Source of the DNA: Epiperipatus broadwayi
Lineage: Eukaryota; Onychophora; Udeonychophora; Euonychophora; Peripatidae
Direction: 5' to 3'
NCBI GenBank assembly: GCA_028023455.1
Contig: JAQFVV010000992.1
Location: forward strand, 1 to 64,000
Length of the DNA: 64,000 nt
Shown here: positions 52,274-64,000 of the stretch, piece after piece
Layout of the letters: each line of letters begins with the position of its first letter
Numbering within the stretch: position 1 is the first letter of the stretch
Position numbers and translations under genes: made by a program
The notes under the pieces: model-generated
What the model was told of the DNA's origin: nothing
Seen by the model: the letters and a program-made list of their open reading frames with translations, nothing else
Databases searched by the model: none

Positions 52274-52385
52274 CAAAATCATAAAACAATACAATACTAG
52301 ATAAAAAAAACAAATTTTACCAAAATCCTTACACAACCATGGTTTCATCTACTAAACAAATAGACCTTCTCAAGTGAAAATCAAA
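52262..52385 (-). repeat. Hammerhead-bearing repeat, family 6, copy 1
   Basis: About 120 bp, homologous to 52600-52705 (same strand) and 56774-56875 (opposite strand). Shared blocks on its own strand are ACTTGARAA, GATGAAACCA, TTTTGGTAAAATTT-like and CTAGTATTGTATTG. Each copy lies near an (AT)n tract. Non-coding. Confidence 0.7.
52327..52380 (-). ncRNA. Hammerhead fold with a U3-A8 core pair
   Basis: Minus strand: stem I TTTT.CAC, core TTGAGAA, an extra G, stem II GTCTA/TAGAT with a 9-nt loop, core GAA, stem III ACC, loop AT, GGT, position 17 U, then GTG.AAGG closing stem I (3 pairs, a T-T mismatch, 4 pairs). The A15.1-U16.1 pair is kept. The usual C3-G8 pair is U3-A8 here. C3 and G8 are known to pair in full-length hammerheads, so a double change keeps the pairing. 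Activity unknown; likely reduced. Confidence 0.6.
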
Positions 52386-52398
52386 CTAAAGAAATAGT

Positions 52399-52475
52399 AT
52401 ATATATATATATATATATAATAACAAAAAACTTCCATAATTCACATCAAAAACAACTTTTTATATCAAAAGATGT

Positions 52476-52556
<81 letters not shown>

Positions 52557-52575
52557 AACCTATATATATATATAT
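52399..52575. repeat. Cluster of (AT)n tracts
   Basis: Runs at 52399-52419, 52483-52552 and 52561-52575, separated by short AT-rich spacers. Confidence 0.9.
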
Positions 52576-52599
52576 TAATACAGTCTAATGTTATACTAG

Positions 52600-52705
52600 T
52601 AATTATAAATTATATAACAATACAATACTAGCCAAAAAATAAAAGTTTTCTAAAATTATTCCATGTTCATGGTTTCATTTATCAACCCTTCTGAAGGTCA
52701 CTTCA
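52600..52705 (-). repeat. Hammerhead-bearing repeat, family 6, copy 2
   Basis: A direct duplicate of 52262-52385. Its core reads TTCAGAA, an extra G, then GGTTGATAAAT and GAAACC, so stem II is largely lost while U3, A8 and GAA persist. Confidence 0.55.
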
Positions 52706-52709
52706 TTAT

Positions 52710-53655
52710 TGGCCAAGTGAGGTAAAACTCTGAACTTTTAATTGGACAATTGACAAACTCTTTGATAAAAATATTTTCATCTTTTAATATTATATTAATT
52801 TTAGTTTCGTTTGCAAAAAGTATATTAATTATTTGTAATGTTAGGAATGTAAATGAAAGTTTTTCCAAAAAATATATTTTTATTTGTATTTTATAGAAAT
52901 ATTCAACAACAGAAAAACCAAAGAAAATATTAAAAGCAAATTACAAGCAATGCAAATGTCATTTATATCCCTCCCAGATTTATGTTATTAAAAACGTTAC
53001 AAATTTTTTAAGAGTTTTTTAGTAAAATATTTGCATTTTTCTAAAAATAATTATATTTTCAGCATATTTTAACCAAAATACATTATAATATGTAAATAAA
53101 TGCCAGAAAAATATTAATCTTTGTTTGAAAATCAAATAAACAGCTTGGGGCAATCTAAACTCTTGACAGGATGTCAAAATTATTGCTATTGCTGGTTTCT
53201 TTTCAATTTACAATCATGTAAAGTATACAATTTTTTAATAAAACCTTACGACTTTTGTAAAATAACTATATTTTCAGCAGAGTTAAAATAATTTATAATA
53301 TGTATGAAAAATATTAAAAAACCACTCTAAAACATATATTTTCATTTTCAGCGGTGAGAAAATATTTATCGGAATCATCAGCCAATAAGCATTGAGAATG
53401 GATGGCACAGCCAATCAGCATTGGCTTTCTTCTTTTGTTAAACTTAAAGCATTCCTAGTATTGATTTTTTTACTTGTAAAATAATTCAAGAGAGGGCAGC
53501 ATCTTATGGGAGTATTTCTAAGCTTTCCAATGAGTATTATATCATCACTGTAGCTCAAAAAATGTCCAATTTAGAGCAATCCAAAGCCACTGATACAAAC
53601 TTGCATTGAACCCTGTAGAAGGGTTAATAAATACACCATTTTAAGAAATTCAATT
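52710..53655. other. Unassigned AT-rich DNA with a dispersed repeat
   Basis: About 53445-53510 is the reverse complement, with differences, of about 60350-60410 (CATAAGATGCTGCC, GAATTATTTTACAAGTAAAA). CAGCCAATCAGCATTGG and CAGCCAATAAGCATTGAG at 53380-53425 form a short direct repeat. No gene. Confidence 0.5.
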
Positions 53656-53662
53656 AAATATA

Positions 53663-53663
<1 letters not shown>

Positions 53664-53757
<94 letters not shown>

Positions 53758-53760
53758 ACC
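53664..53760. repeat. (AT)n microsatellite ending TTGTACCAG
   Basis: About 90 bp of AT followed directly by TTGTACCAGG at 53754. Confidence 0.95.
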
Positions 53761-53764
53761 AGGT

Positions 53765-54060
53765 TCAAATATGAGTCAATCAAAACACCGGTCTCTTAGA
53801 AAGAGAAGAACATACTCAGAAAGTCTATAAAATATCTAACTAGCATCATATTTCTAGGACATAACTAGTTCTTGACTGTTGAATTCAATACCAAGTTCAA
53901 AGCACTTTTTTGTTTTGTGTAAACATGGGCACCAGCTATTTATTCTGAAGAATAAACAAAACACTTTGAACAATGGCCACTAACTCAACACCTAAGTTAT
54001 ACCCATAGATAAGCTCAGCTACTACTAATCACTAACAGATTATACATAATTAGTGGTGAA
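53765..54060. other. Unassigned DNA
   Basis: Moderately AT-rich sequence following the TTGTACCAG junction. It may be one end of an uncharacterised repeat. Confidence 0.35.
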
Positions 54061-54062
54061 AA

Positions 54063-54170
54063 CAATTAATAAAAGAACTGATGGAAAGAATTGATAAAAA
54101 GAATTGGTAAAAGGATTTGACAAAAAAATGGTAAAAAGAATTGTAAGAAAGTTTGGTAAAAGGAATTGAC
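54063..54170 (+). repeat. Short degenerate minisatellite (AAGAATTGRTAAA-like)
   Basis: Six or so units of about 16-18 bp with the core AAGAATTGGTAAAA. No coding meaning. Confidence 0.65.
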
Positions 54171-54489
54171 CGACAAATAAAGTTTAAGTTATAAAGACCA
54201 TTTATTTTAATTAACAATTACTAATTTTAAACATTTTATAAATCTACTATAACACATGCATATTTTAAATTAATACACTATAATATATCTTATGAGAAAG
54301 CATAAATAATATTTGATGTTAATAAAATCATATAGCATTCACAAACACACACATCAATAGTTCATTTTATGCATGCTTATAGAGTTCAAATTACTTGTCT
54401 CTGGAGACTTTACAAATTAATGTGATGGCTACTATATAAATAAAAATATGAAATATTATTACCTAGGATTTTGAATGTGGATGTAAAAC

Positions 54490-54765
54490 TTCGTTTTCTT
54501 TGGTTACTGTTTTAGGTGAGAATATTTCCAGCTGGCTGGGATCTTTCTTTGAGGAGTTTCATTATTATTCACTTTTTTATTATTGGAGACAATTAGATAT
54601 TGATGGAGATTCTTCAAGCTGTTACACAGACATTATTTTCATGGGTAGGTTTTGCTGTTTCACTGGGCCAAGGGATGAAGTAAAATCATATGTTCCCAAA
54701 AGCTGCACAGCACTGCATTTTTGTTTCTGGATACATAATAAACTGAACTGTTATCTGAACTGAAA
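54490..54765 (+). other. Unrecognised 87-residue frame, GC-richer
   Basis: The frame at 54500-54763 reads with mixed composition (FEEFHYYSLFYYWRQLDIDG, FTGPRDEVKSYVPKSC) and is less AT-driven than most frames in the window. No family is recognised and no splice structure is evident. It could be an exon remnant or part of a repeat. Confidence 0.25.
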
Positions 54766-54769
54766 CAAT

Positions 54770-55385
54770 TACTTGAGTGAATGTTTGTCCTCACTGACTG
54801 TCTGATAAAATTTGACTATTTATACCTACAATGTATTGTCCTTTTAATATCCTCCGGCCATATCTGTTGTCAAAATTCCTTTGATAATCTCATGTTTTTG
54901 AAGATTGTTTAATTAGTAGTAGCCATCCAAACATGTTGTTTTATATTTTTAATTAGTAGCTACCACTCCGTTTTTAAGTATATTTTTTAACTTTTCTTTT
55001 AATATTTATTTTCATGTGCTTTTTCAATATGATTTTAACATGCACATATACACGCATTTATTATATATTTTATTAACAAGCTTAAATTTATGCACATGTA
55101 TAATTTATTCTAATAAACTCAAATGAAAAGAGATTTATAGTTTAACTTTTAACTTATAATAAATAAAACACATTAACTTCTATTAAACTTTTAGTTATTT
55201 CTACAAAAAAAACTTTCCCTCCCCCTTTTTAATTAAATAATTGTAAGTTTTATTTCAAAAACTCTTAAACTTTTAACTATTTATTTTAATGAATAACAAT
55301 AAGAAAAAAAACTCTTTACTTCTTTTATAAAACTTTTATGTTTTCTTTTATGAAAGATTTTTATTTTAATAATTTTTAGATAAAA
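54770..55385. other. Unassigned AT-rich DNA
   Basis: No supported feature. Confidence 0.4.
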
Positions 55386-55578
55386 TTATTATGTACCAGT
55401 TCAATGTTGATACAATATCTAACAAACATAACATGATCACCATTTCTTATGCTTGCACATAACAGTTATTAACACAAGAAAAACTCTTCATACAGTAGTG
55501 CCAACCAGAGTAATCAATGGATGCAAGAAGGCTTGGGCATAAACTTCCCATCTAGTGCCTACTCATTCAATATCTACA

Positions 55579-55609
55579 GACTAGTTTCTGTCTTGTGGTC
55601 TTTATCATT
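55579..55609 (-). ncRNA. Hammerhead-like core, degenerate (left arm)
   Basis: Minus strand: ATGATAA in place of CTGATGA, an extra A, GACCACAAGAC hairpin, an A, GAAAC intact, TA loop, GTC. C3 and G8 are both A, so catalysis is unlikely. Confidence 0.45.
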
Positions 55610-55752
55610 GAGGAGCTATGGATCTGAGAGGATCTAATGCAACTTTATAGCAGACAGCTTCTATCTCTGCTTAACTACAAAACTATGAGAATAAAATTAA
55701 AAAAAAAACAATAATATTTACAATCTAGGATCTAGGTGCAGTGCTTTCAGAT

Positions 55753-55807
55753 CCAAAGATTCTTACTGATGAAGGCCACAAGCCAGAAACTTGTCCAGGG
55801 ATATTGG
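55753..55807 (+). ncRNA. Type I hammerhead ribozyme with complete core (right arm)
   Basis: Stem I strand CCAAAGATTCTTA, core CTGATGA (55766-55772), an extra A, stem II GGC/GCC with loop CACAA, an A, core GAA, stem III A-C with loop TT and G-U, C17, then CAGGGATATTGG. Stem I forms six consecutive pairs (TTCTTA with TAGGGA read antiparallel, some G-U) plus distal CC/GG. The A on each side of stem II would form an A-A mismatch. Stem III is only two pairs, as in known animal hammerheads that may act as dimers. Predicted cleavage follows 55795. Confidence 0.65.
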
Positions 55808-55924
55808 ATGAGTAGGCACTTGATGGGGATTTTATGCACAAGCCTTCTGGCATCCATTTATTACTCTGGTTGGCACTGAGTGGCACTTCTGTATGGAGAG
55901 TTTTGCCTGTGTTATATATAAATA

Positions 55925-56740
<816 letters not shown>

Positions 56741-56773
56741 GAGCAAGAGAGAGATATATGTTTAGTATAATTT

Positions 56774-56875
56774 CACTTGAAAAAGTTTATTTGTTAATAG
56801 ATGAAACCAAGATAGTGGAAGAATTTTACTAAAATTTTGTTTTTTGGCTAGTATTGTAATGTTATATGAATCTTT
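56774..56875 (+). repeat. Hammerhead-bearing repeat, family 6, copy 3
   Basis: The core is TTGAAAA (56777-56783), an extra A, stem II GTTTA/TAGAT (one C-G pair of copy 1 replaced by U-G), GAA, ACC, then AGT and G at position 17, which is not a permitted cleavage base. U3 and A8 are kept. It lies just after the (AT)n tract and continues with CTAGTATTGTAATG as in the other copies. Confidence 0.55.
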
Positions 56876-56949
56876 TTTTTATAATATATATATATATGGG
56901 TAATATTTGCATTGAGATAAATTTGTTTTGAAATTATTACTGTTATCAA

Positions 56950-56950
<1 letters not shown>

Positions 56951-57045
<95 letters not shown>
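56951..57045. repeat. (AT)n microsatellite
   Basis: About 94 bp of AT. A shorter run lies at about 56883-56897. Confidence 0.97.
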
Positions 57046-57048
<3 letters not shown>

Positions 57049-57049
57049 C

Positions 57050-58146
57050 TATAAAGGCAAATATTTTGGGGAAAAGTCTTACTCTTAACTTTCATTGCTC
57101 TATAAATTTTTAAGGCTGTATATTAAATTTTTCTTTCCTAATGAATAAAATTTTATAATTTTCATTTCTAAACTGCCTAAATTATTGTTTTATTTTATTT
57201 CTCAGAAATGGTAAATATTTTATTGATCATTTGCAATACTGCAACAAACAGAGATAAGGTTTTTACAAGTTTAAAATGTTGCTAATATTTAATTTCAATT
57301 TTCTATTAAATTTTGAAACCAATGACTTCATAATATATTTTCATCATACAAATATGGACTTTCTATTGACATAGAAAAAACCTTTAAAATTTAGTGTAAT
57401 TGTCATACAGAACATGCAACAATATGAACTATATTGATTGAAAATGTCAAATGATCAGTTTAAGTTAACATCTACTTTTTAAAAAATCCATGATCTAAAG
57501 TAAAACATCAATACTCACAGGCTTACAGCACTGTTTACATTGTTGATTTAGGTTATGATTTCAAATGCATTATCAATTTTTTTAATAAAATTAATTATTT
57601 ATCATACTGCTAGTTACATATTATGGCATTTATAATAAAAGTTAGTGCTGTATATAAATTATGTTAGTTGAAATCAATTTTTATTTGTAGTGAAAAAGGA
57701 AAAGAAAGGACAAGTTTTATAATCAATCTTCAATATAATGATTTAAAGCAGTAAGGAACCTTTTGATTATTACTTTGTATTTTTGTATGATCATTAAAAT
57801 AAATTAATTCTAAGAACACAATAAATATAATTATAAACACATTGCCAGATTATATTGTGAGCTAGGATTTTAGTTTTATTTTTAGAATTGCAGAGCTATC
57901 AAAAGATAGATGAAAAAAAAAGATGTTTGAAAGAAAATTGGCTACATCTTAGAGAATCCATTATATATAAAATCGTCTTCTTACTAGATTTTGTTCATTT
58001 TAAAATATTTAGAATAGACATAAATACAAATTATCACTTAGAGTTAAGGTACTTTAAATTTGCACTAATAAGTTTAAGAATGTTAATATATATTGTTATT
58101 TTTTTGAAATACAATTTTAAAACAGGAATTTGATTTTTGACATTTT

Positions 58147-58183
<37 letters not shown>

Positions 58184-58840
58184 TATAACCTTATAGTAAG
58201 AAAATCATTCTGATGCAGAAAAAAATTCATTTCAATGATAGAAAGCAAATATTTGAAATTTTTCTCTAGAGTATAAAAGACTCTAAAAATAAAAAAAGAA
58301 AAGATGAAAAGATAAATAAAACAGACAGAAAAATGAATCGTATATTTTAAAATTTATTTACATATATATATATATATATATATAAAGTTTAAAATTTATT
58401 TACATATATATATATATATATATATAAAGTGAGAAATATATACAAATTTTATATTTACTGTATCAGCCTACAGTTTTGCTTCTTTTTTTTAAACGTATAT
58501 AATTCTTTATCAAAATATGAAGAGATAAACCCTGGATTAAATGGGTGTCATAAATAAACGTCGAGATGAATAGACTGAAAAATCCTGAATTCATATTTCT
58601 CTATTTACATATATAGAAAACATTCATTATAAGCAAGTGAAATACTGCCTTAGAATTAAACTTAATATTCTATCTAATGATGGTCAGACATATTTCATGA
58701 CCACAATTCCCATCAAACATATCTAAGTACAGAGAGGGTATATCTTTTCCTATTAGAGATGATATTTAGTGTTTAAAAAAATATCTGCCTTGCTGCATGT
58801 TAGATGTCATCTCTAAAAGAAAAAAAAACATCTATAAATT
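57050..58840. other. Unassigned AT-rich DNA with short (AT)n runs
   Basis: An AT run lies at 58152-58180. At 58348-58428 a unit of about 42 bp (AAAATTTATTTACAT, an AT run, then AAAGT) is present twice in tandem. The frame at 57888-58133 has no recognisable domain. Confidence 0.5.
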
Positions 58841-58844
58841 TAGT

Positions 58845-59651
58845 TCAAATCCTCCCTAGTTTTTCATTAACACGTATCTTACATCTTACTAATTGATGAT
58901 TACTTCCTAAGTTAAATTTATTAAGAACATTACAATCTTGTAATCAAAATATAATACAATTCTGCTTTCTCACAAAAAGAATTCATATTATAAAGGTCTT
59001 TTTTTTCTGAAAACTCCACAAGTATATGTCCTCTATCATTTCTATTACCATAAACAAAATTACCTACAGCACTTTCATCTTTCATTTGTTTACCAATTCT
59101 AGCATTAAAGTCTCCCATAACAATTTTAAAATATTGTTTACTCTAATAAAAAGCCTTTTGTACATCCATATAAAAATCTACTACTTCACTTGCTGTGGTA
59201 TAAACAAATTATCTGCATTTGATATCTGCTATTAAGTTGTATAACTAATCTTGACACTTTGTCCAATACACCATCAATCTCCACAATATTGTTCTACCAC
59301 TTTTTATTTATAATGAATTCTACTCCACTTTTATTTCCTTTATTTGTGTCTTTATAGTAAAGTACTTGTCCACTTTTTAAATAAATTTTCTCTTCATCTT
59401 TTTGTAACTTCAAAAAGTTCAATAATGTCCGATTTAATATAAGACAGTTCTTCTAATTTTTGCAATCTTCCTTCACTTGAAAGTGATCTGCAGTCATATT
59501 TATCTAAATAAAAAGTCATCATCAAATTGCAGCTTGGGTCCACAATCGCAGGATTCTTAGTAAATTTCTGTTTTTGGCCACCAACCACTAACTTGGTTGA
59601 TGACTTTACAATCTTCTGGGAATAAGGGCCTGATTTATTTTGATCTGTCAT
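58845..59651 (-). pseudogene. RTE-type LINE, N-terminal AP-like endonuclease
   Basis: Read through three frames, the minus strand gives a short leader (MTDQNKSGPYSQKI, with PAIVDPSCNL), then YDCRSLSSEGRLQKLEE, DIIELFEVTK, KIYLKSGQVLYYKD, GNKSGVEFIINKKW, VYTTASEVVDFYMDVQKA, the catalytic MGDFNARIG motif, GNRNDRGHILVEF and finally NLGSNHQLVR, which corresponds to the GSDHxLV active-site motif with Asp changed to Asn. Frameshifts near 59394 and 59200 and an in-frame stop in KKW*NN and FY*SK break it. The polymerase is absent beyond 58845. This LINE endonuclease nicks target DNA. Confidence 0.8.
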
Positions 59652-59654
59652 TAT

Positions 59655-60170
59655 TGTATATATCTATTGAAAAAATATTTATCATTTACACATATATCCA
59701 TTGTGTCTTATCAGGCAACTAAAAAAAAAGAGGATGGTGTTTTATTAATTTTAAACTCAGAGGTAAAAAGCCATTAAACTCACTGCACTGGATAATTTAT
59801 ATATGTAAGCAGTCCATCCATTTTCATATCCTATATAAATAATCACATAGAAATAACAGCTACAATGACAAGAACATATGAAGTGCACATTAGGAATATG
59901 CCCTGCTCAGTTCCTTTAAGGCATCCAAGAGGAATCAATGTCTCTCCTTTCTGTCAATAGCAAACTCCTTTCTGCCATCAAGTTTACATTATTATTCATT
60001 ATATTAATATTCAATATGTATAATTTTCTTTAATCTATAATATTATTATTTTTTATTACTAATTATTTTTAATCTATGTTTTTTTATTATCTTTTAACAC
60101 ACTTTACACCTTCTACTTATACTTTCAAATTATAACTGTTAACTATTCAAACTTAGATATTTTCCAGTTA
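59655..60170. other. Unassigned AT-rich DNA
   Basis: Nothing identifiable; possibly LINE 5' untranslated sequence at the start. Confidence 0.35.
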
Positions 60171-60177
60171 TACTTTT

Positions 60178-61254
60178 TCCAGTTATACTTAGTAGTTTCT
60201 TCTTTCTATTTTTATGTAATTAAATCTATTCTAATTTTTAATCCTTAACCATCATGCCATCTGATCTGAATTTAATCAAATCGACTAAAAACCCAGTAAT
60301 TTTTATGTTATCATAGTAAATTTACGCTAATTTTAAAGCTTAATACGTACCATAAGATGCTGCCTTCTCTAGAATTATTTTACAAGTAAAAAATCAATAA
60401 TATTTTTGAAGGTACAACAATTGAAGGCAGACTTTTCAAGGTGCTGAATAGTTGTTTTTCATTTTGAACAAAAGGGAGCACTTGTCAACAGTTTTGCCAT
60501 CTCCAAGTTCTTTATTTTGATTTTCAAAATGAAAATGAATGTTTTACAGTATGTTTTTAGTATTTCTTTACATATTATAAATCATTTTGATGAATTATAC
60601 TGAAAATATAATTATTTTAAAAGAATAGTTAAAATTTTAGCAAAAATTCTTTACTTTTACATAAACATAAATTGTAAAGAATTCAATGATGTACACAGCA
60701 TTTTCTAATAAATCAAACATTCTTTTTAGCTTCTCCACTATAGAATATTTTTATAATTATAAAAAAAAAATATTTTTGAAAAAAACATTCATTCATTTTC
60801 ATAATCTGACACATTATTAATTTGTTTTTTTACAAATGAAACTAAAACGAATATAATACTAAATGATGAATATATTTTTACTGCTGATTTTGTAATTGAC
60901 TAATCAAAATTTTAGAGTTCTGACTCATTTGACCAACAAAATTTTTGACTGCACAAAGGTTAAAAATAATATTTTTTTTATAATTAGTGGCTCCCCCTTT
61001 TTATATTTATATAATTAAATCTAATCTTATTTTTAATTCTTACTAATACAAGTTTTATTTATTTTGACATACTAAAAATAAATAAATGATAATTATATTA
61101 GTAGGGATTAAAATATGAATACATTTAATTATATAAAAAATAGAAAGAGGGAGCCACTATGTATAAAAAATAAAGATAATTTTAGTAATGATTAAAAATA
61201 AGAAAAGATTTAATTGTATAAAAAATAGAGAGTGAGCTACTAAGTATAACTGGA
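60178..61254. mobile_element. Terminal-inverted-repeat element with a related nested element
   Basis: The outer ends are CCAGTTATACTTAGTAG (from 60179) and its complement CTACTAAGTATAACTGG (to 61253); similarity continues inward for about 75 bp (CAATTAAATCT, TATTTTTAATC). Inside, 60980-61166 is a second palindromic unit with ends TTATAATTAGTGGCTCCC and GGGAGCCACTATGTATAA and the same subterminal sequence, so one family member sits inside another. No transposase is encoded. Left of the outer end, TTTTCCAGTTATACTT is duplicated in tandem (60161-60190). Bases 60350-60410 match 53445-53510 reversed. Confidence 0.6.
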
Positions 61255-61471
61255 ACATTTAAAAATTTGAATACTTAACAGTTAAGTTTTAAAAATATAA
61301 GTAGAAAATAAGTATAAAATATGCTAAAAAATAATAAAAAATAGATTAAAATAATTATAAATGAAAAGATAAAAAAAAATAAATATTATAAGTTAAAGAA
61401 AATTATACATATAGATTTTATATATATAAATAAAAATGTAAATATAAAAATATTAGAATTAAATATTTTAA

Positions 61472-62005
<534 letters not shown>

Positions 62006-62010
62006 TTACC

Positions 62011-62252
<242 letters not shown>

Positions 62253-62254
62253 TA

Positions 62255-62930
62255 TATATCAGGGATGAGGCATCCATGTATTGAATGGAATGAGTGCTTT
62301 TATAGAAAAATTCATGGTAGTGTTCTCTTCTATCATGTCAGCCACTTGATAGAACTATTTCTATCTAAATTGGTAGAAATATGATGTTGCCATGCCAAGC
62401 CAATAAACTTTCTTTCTATGATAAAACACAGAAATAATCCACTTACCAAGTTTCCAGCTACCACTGTGGCTTCTTTCTATGCTAAAGACACAAAAAAATC
62501 CTTCATTGGCTGCCATAGTTGCTTGGGTTATGCACTTTATCATAGTGCTATGTTGTCTATTTTTGCTACAGCATTATGTAAGAGTGTGGTGACTGCATCC
62601 TTTCAAAATAATTTAACTTTTCAGGTCCAACTTTTTTTATGTGAACTGACTTACTTGTAACTTCTAACAGTTTTGACAGTGTCATCACTGTTCCATTAAG
62701 ACTGTACAACTCTCACAAATTGGATTTCAGGATGTGGCACAGCACTTATTTGAAGATCCCAATGACAGTATTGTATACATGAGAAATCACCTGAGACAAG
62801 TAAAATGGCTGCTTCAAACTCTGAAAATTGGCAATTGCCAGAAACTGGAGTCATATTTTATTTCAATAGTTTGTTATAATTATTAACTTTAGTGGGTAAA
62901 TTGCAATTGAATTTAGTTTTTCCCCAAAAT
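62255..62930. other. GC-richer unassigned segment
   Basis: Less AT-rich than its flanks, with an 80-residue plus frame (62418-62660) and an overlapping minus frame (62361-62543). Neither matches a family I recognise. TTTTCAGGTCC near 62618 resembles a splice acceptor, but no exon chain can be built. Probably an old repeat or decayed gene fragment. Confidence 0.3.
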
Positions 62931-63500
62931 GCAGTGTCTGATTAATTATTATCCAAAAAAGGGTAAAATTTATTTTGATTTTTTATTAAAAAAGTCATAT
63001 AACTTTTCCATTCTATTTACTATTATTTGTTATTAAAAAAGTAATGTAACTTTTTATATAAACACACACACAAAAAAAAAATGTCAGTCTCTCATTAATT
63101 ACTGTCGTAAGAAGTCAAAATCAGACTTCATTTAAAAATTTTGTTTGAATTTTTAAATTTTGTGGAAGTTGTAATATAATTGATTTTGATTTCCAAACAC
63201 AGTTTTTGTAATTATTAATGTCCAGAAAAGGCTAAAATTTACTTTTACTTTCTATTAAAAATGGAAGGTAACTTTTTATATCCACAAACACACACCCAAA
63301 AAAGCCAGTTTCTGATTACTTCCTGTTCAATAATATCTCTAATGTACTATTATTTGCTATTAGAAAGTAATGTAATTGTTTATTGACACATACAGACACA
63401 CAAAGCACTAATTAATTACTGCACATAAAAGTCCAAAAAATTGGCTTTCATTTTTATATTTTATTTGAATTTTTTAATTTGGTGTAAATTGTAATATAAT
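62930..63500 (+). repeat. Degenerate tandem repeat of irregular period
   Basis: Blocks such as GTAACTTTTTATAT with CACACAC (63046 and 63269), AGTCTCTCATTAATTACTG / AGTTTCTGATTACTTCCTG, and GTAATATAATTKAYTTTKAT (63171 and 63489) recur in the same order two or three times. An old local duplication. Confidence 0.5.
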
Positions 63501-63504
63501 TTAC

Positions 63505-64000
63505 TTTTATTTCCTATTCCAAAAATAAAGTCAATAGTGCTGGCTTGGGAACATTATATCTATGTGTTTTTGCTTAGCATCAATGCCATCAAGCATCTAC
63601 ACAATATATCAGAACACTATCAAATTTACTAAAACATTCAAAAGCTTTAATTAAATTCAATTTAAAAAATTCACTTTCAATTTTGTTACCAACAATTTAA
63701 TTGTTTTTATATACACAAATAATGAATATGACTAATGCATTCTTGTTGATTATAAGAAATTCAAACAATGCTACAATCTAATTTACAGTTAAAACTTTTA
63801 AGAATGTTAAAAGAATTTGGAAGATAAAAATATATTGATAATGTATTATCTATATAAAATTTAGAAATAATTTTAAAATGTAAAAAGAACACTGAGGATT
63901 GCTGAGTCTCAATGTTATCAACGAGAAGAAGGAGAAGAGCACACACACACACAAAGTCGCAATTTAACACTAAATTATTTTATTGAGACAAAAATATATG
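63505..64000. other. Unassigned AT-rich DNA
   Basis: A short (CA)n run lies at 63940-63953. No gene is supported. Confidence 0.4.

Larger units (their letters stand above)
55391..55920. mobile_element. Palindromic hammerhead-bearing element, copy 3 (best preserved)
   Basis: The left arm (55391-55700) and right arm (about 55725-55915) are inverted copies. Common blocks are GATTACTCTGGTTGGCACT (TTTACT in the right arm), CTTGTGCATAAA-like and GATTTTATGCACAAGCC, GAGTAGGCACT and the ribozyme core. The left edge is ATGTACCAGT, a variant of the recurrent junction. No protein is encoded; frames at 55725-55994 and 55834-56052 are chance. It is related to copies at 10190-10590 and 15530-16470. Confidence 0.7.

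Noticed and set aside
54500-54763. Host gene exon
   Set aside because: No recognised family, no clear splice sites and no second exon; kept only as an unassigned frame.
62418-62660. Host gene exon with a splice acceptor at TTTTCAG
   Set aside because: A single acceptor-like word in AT-rich DNA is weak, and overlapping frames on both strands have no domain.

Overview
This window looks like a gene-poor stretch of a strongly AT-rich animal nuclear genome, most likely a mollusc and plausibly a cephalopod such as an octopus. That assignment is inference. It rests on the combination of very long (AT)n and (TAA)n microsatellites, Penelope-like retroelements (PLEs) carrying a GIY-YIG endonuclease, RTE-type LINE debris, tRNA-derived SINEs and no compact gene structure. 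I could not support any host protein-coding gene. Every credible coding stretch belongs to a retroelement, and all but possibly one of them are broken.

Layout. 1-5,190: microsatellites and unassigned AT-rich DNA. 5,194-6,366: a non-autonomous DNA transposon with TA target duplications; a second copy lies in the opposite orientation at 42,650-43,803. 7,358-7,956: a tandem insertion of a 351-bp monomer flanked by 11-bp target duplications. 10,190-10,590, 15,530-16,470 and 55,391-55,920: three palindromic elements whose arms carry hammerhead-ribozyme (HHR) motifs. 11,333-12,095: a composite of repeats around two (AT)n tracts. 20,481-23,017: a nearly complete PLE on the minus strand with inverted terminal repeats and 16-bp target duplications. 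27,595-28,050, 29,857-31,165, 41,671-42,605 and 48,379-50,371: further PLE fragments and relics. 36,138-36,247 and 45,338-45,455: two copies of one tRNA-derived SINE. 38,160-38,365, 52,085-52,385, 52,600-52,705 and 56,774-56,875: HHR-bearing repeats next to (AT)n tracts. 45,923-46,715 and 58,845-59,651: the C-terminal and N-terminal parts of RTE-type LINEs. 60,178-61,254: a terminal-inverted-repeat element with a smaller related element nested inside.

The main theme is self-cleaving RNA. Hammerhead-like motifs occur at the 3' ends of three PLE families and in at least three non-coding repeat families. The best are a canonical one at 38,219-38,262 and one at 55,753-55,807. Two unrelated families show the same double change in the catalytic core: the C3-G8 pair is replaced by U3-A8. 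One of these families has also swapped the C15.2-G16.2 pair for G-C. Paired changes of this kind suggest that these folds were selected. The likely mechanism, from known PLE biology, is that the autonomous PLEs supply reverse transcriptase and endonuclease in trans to short HHR-bearing passengers. This part is inference.
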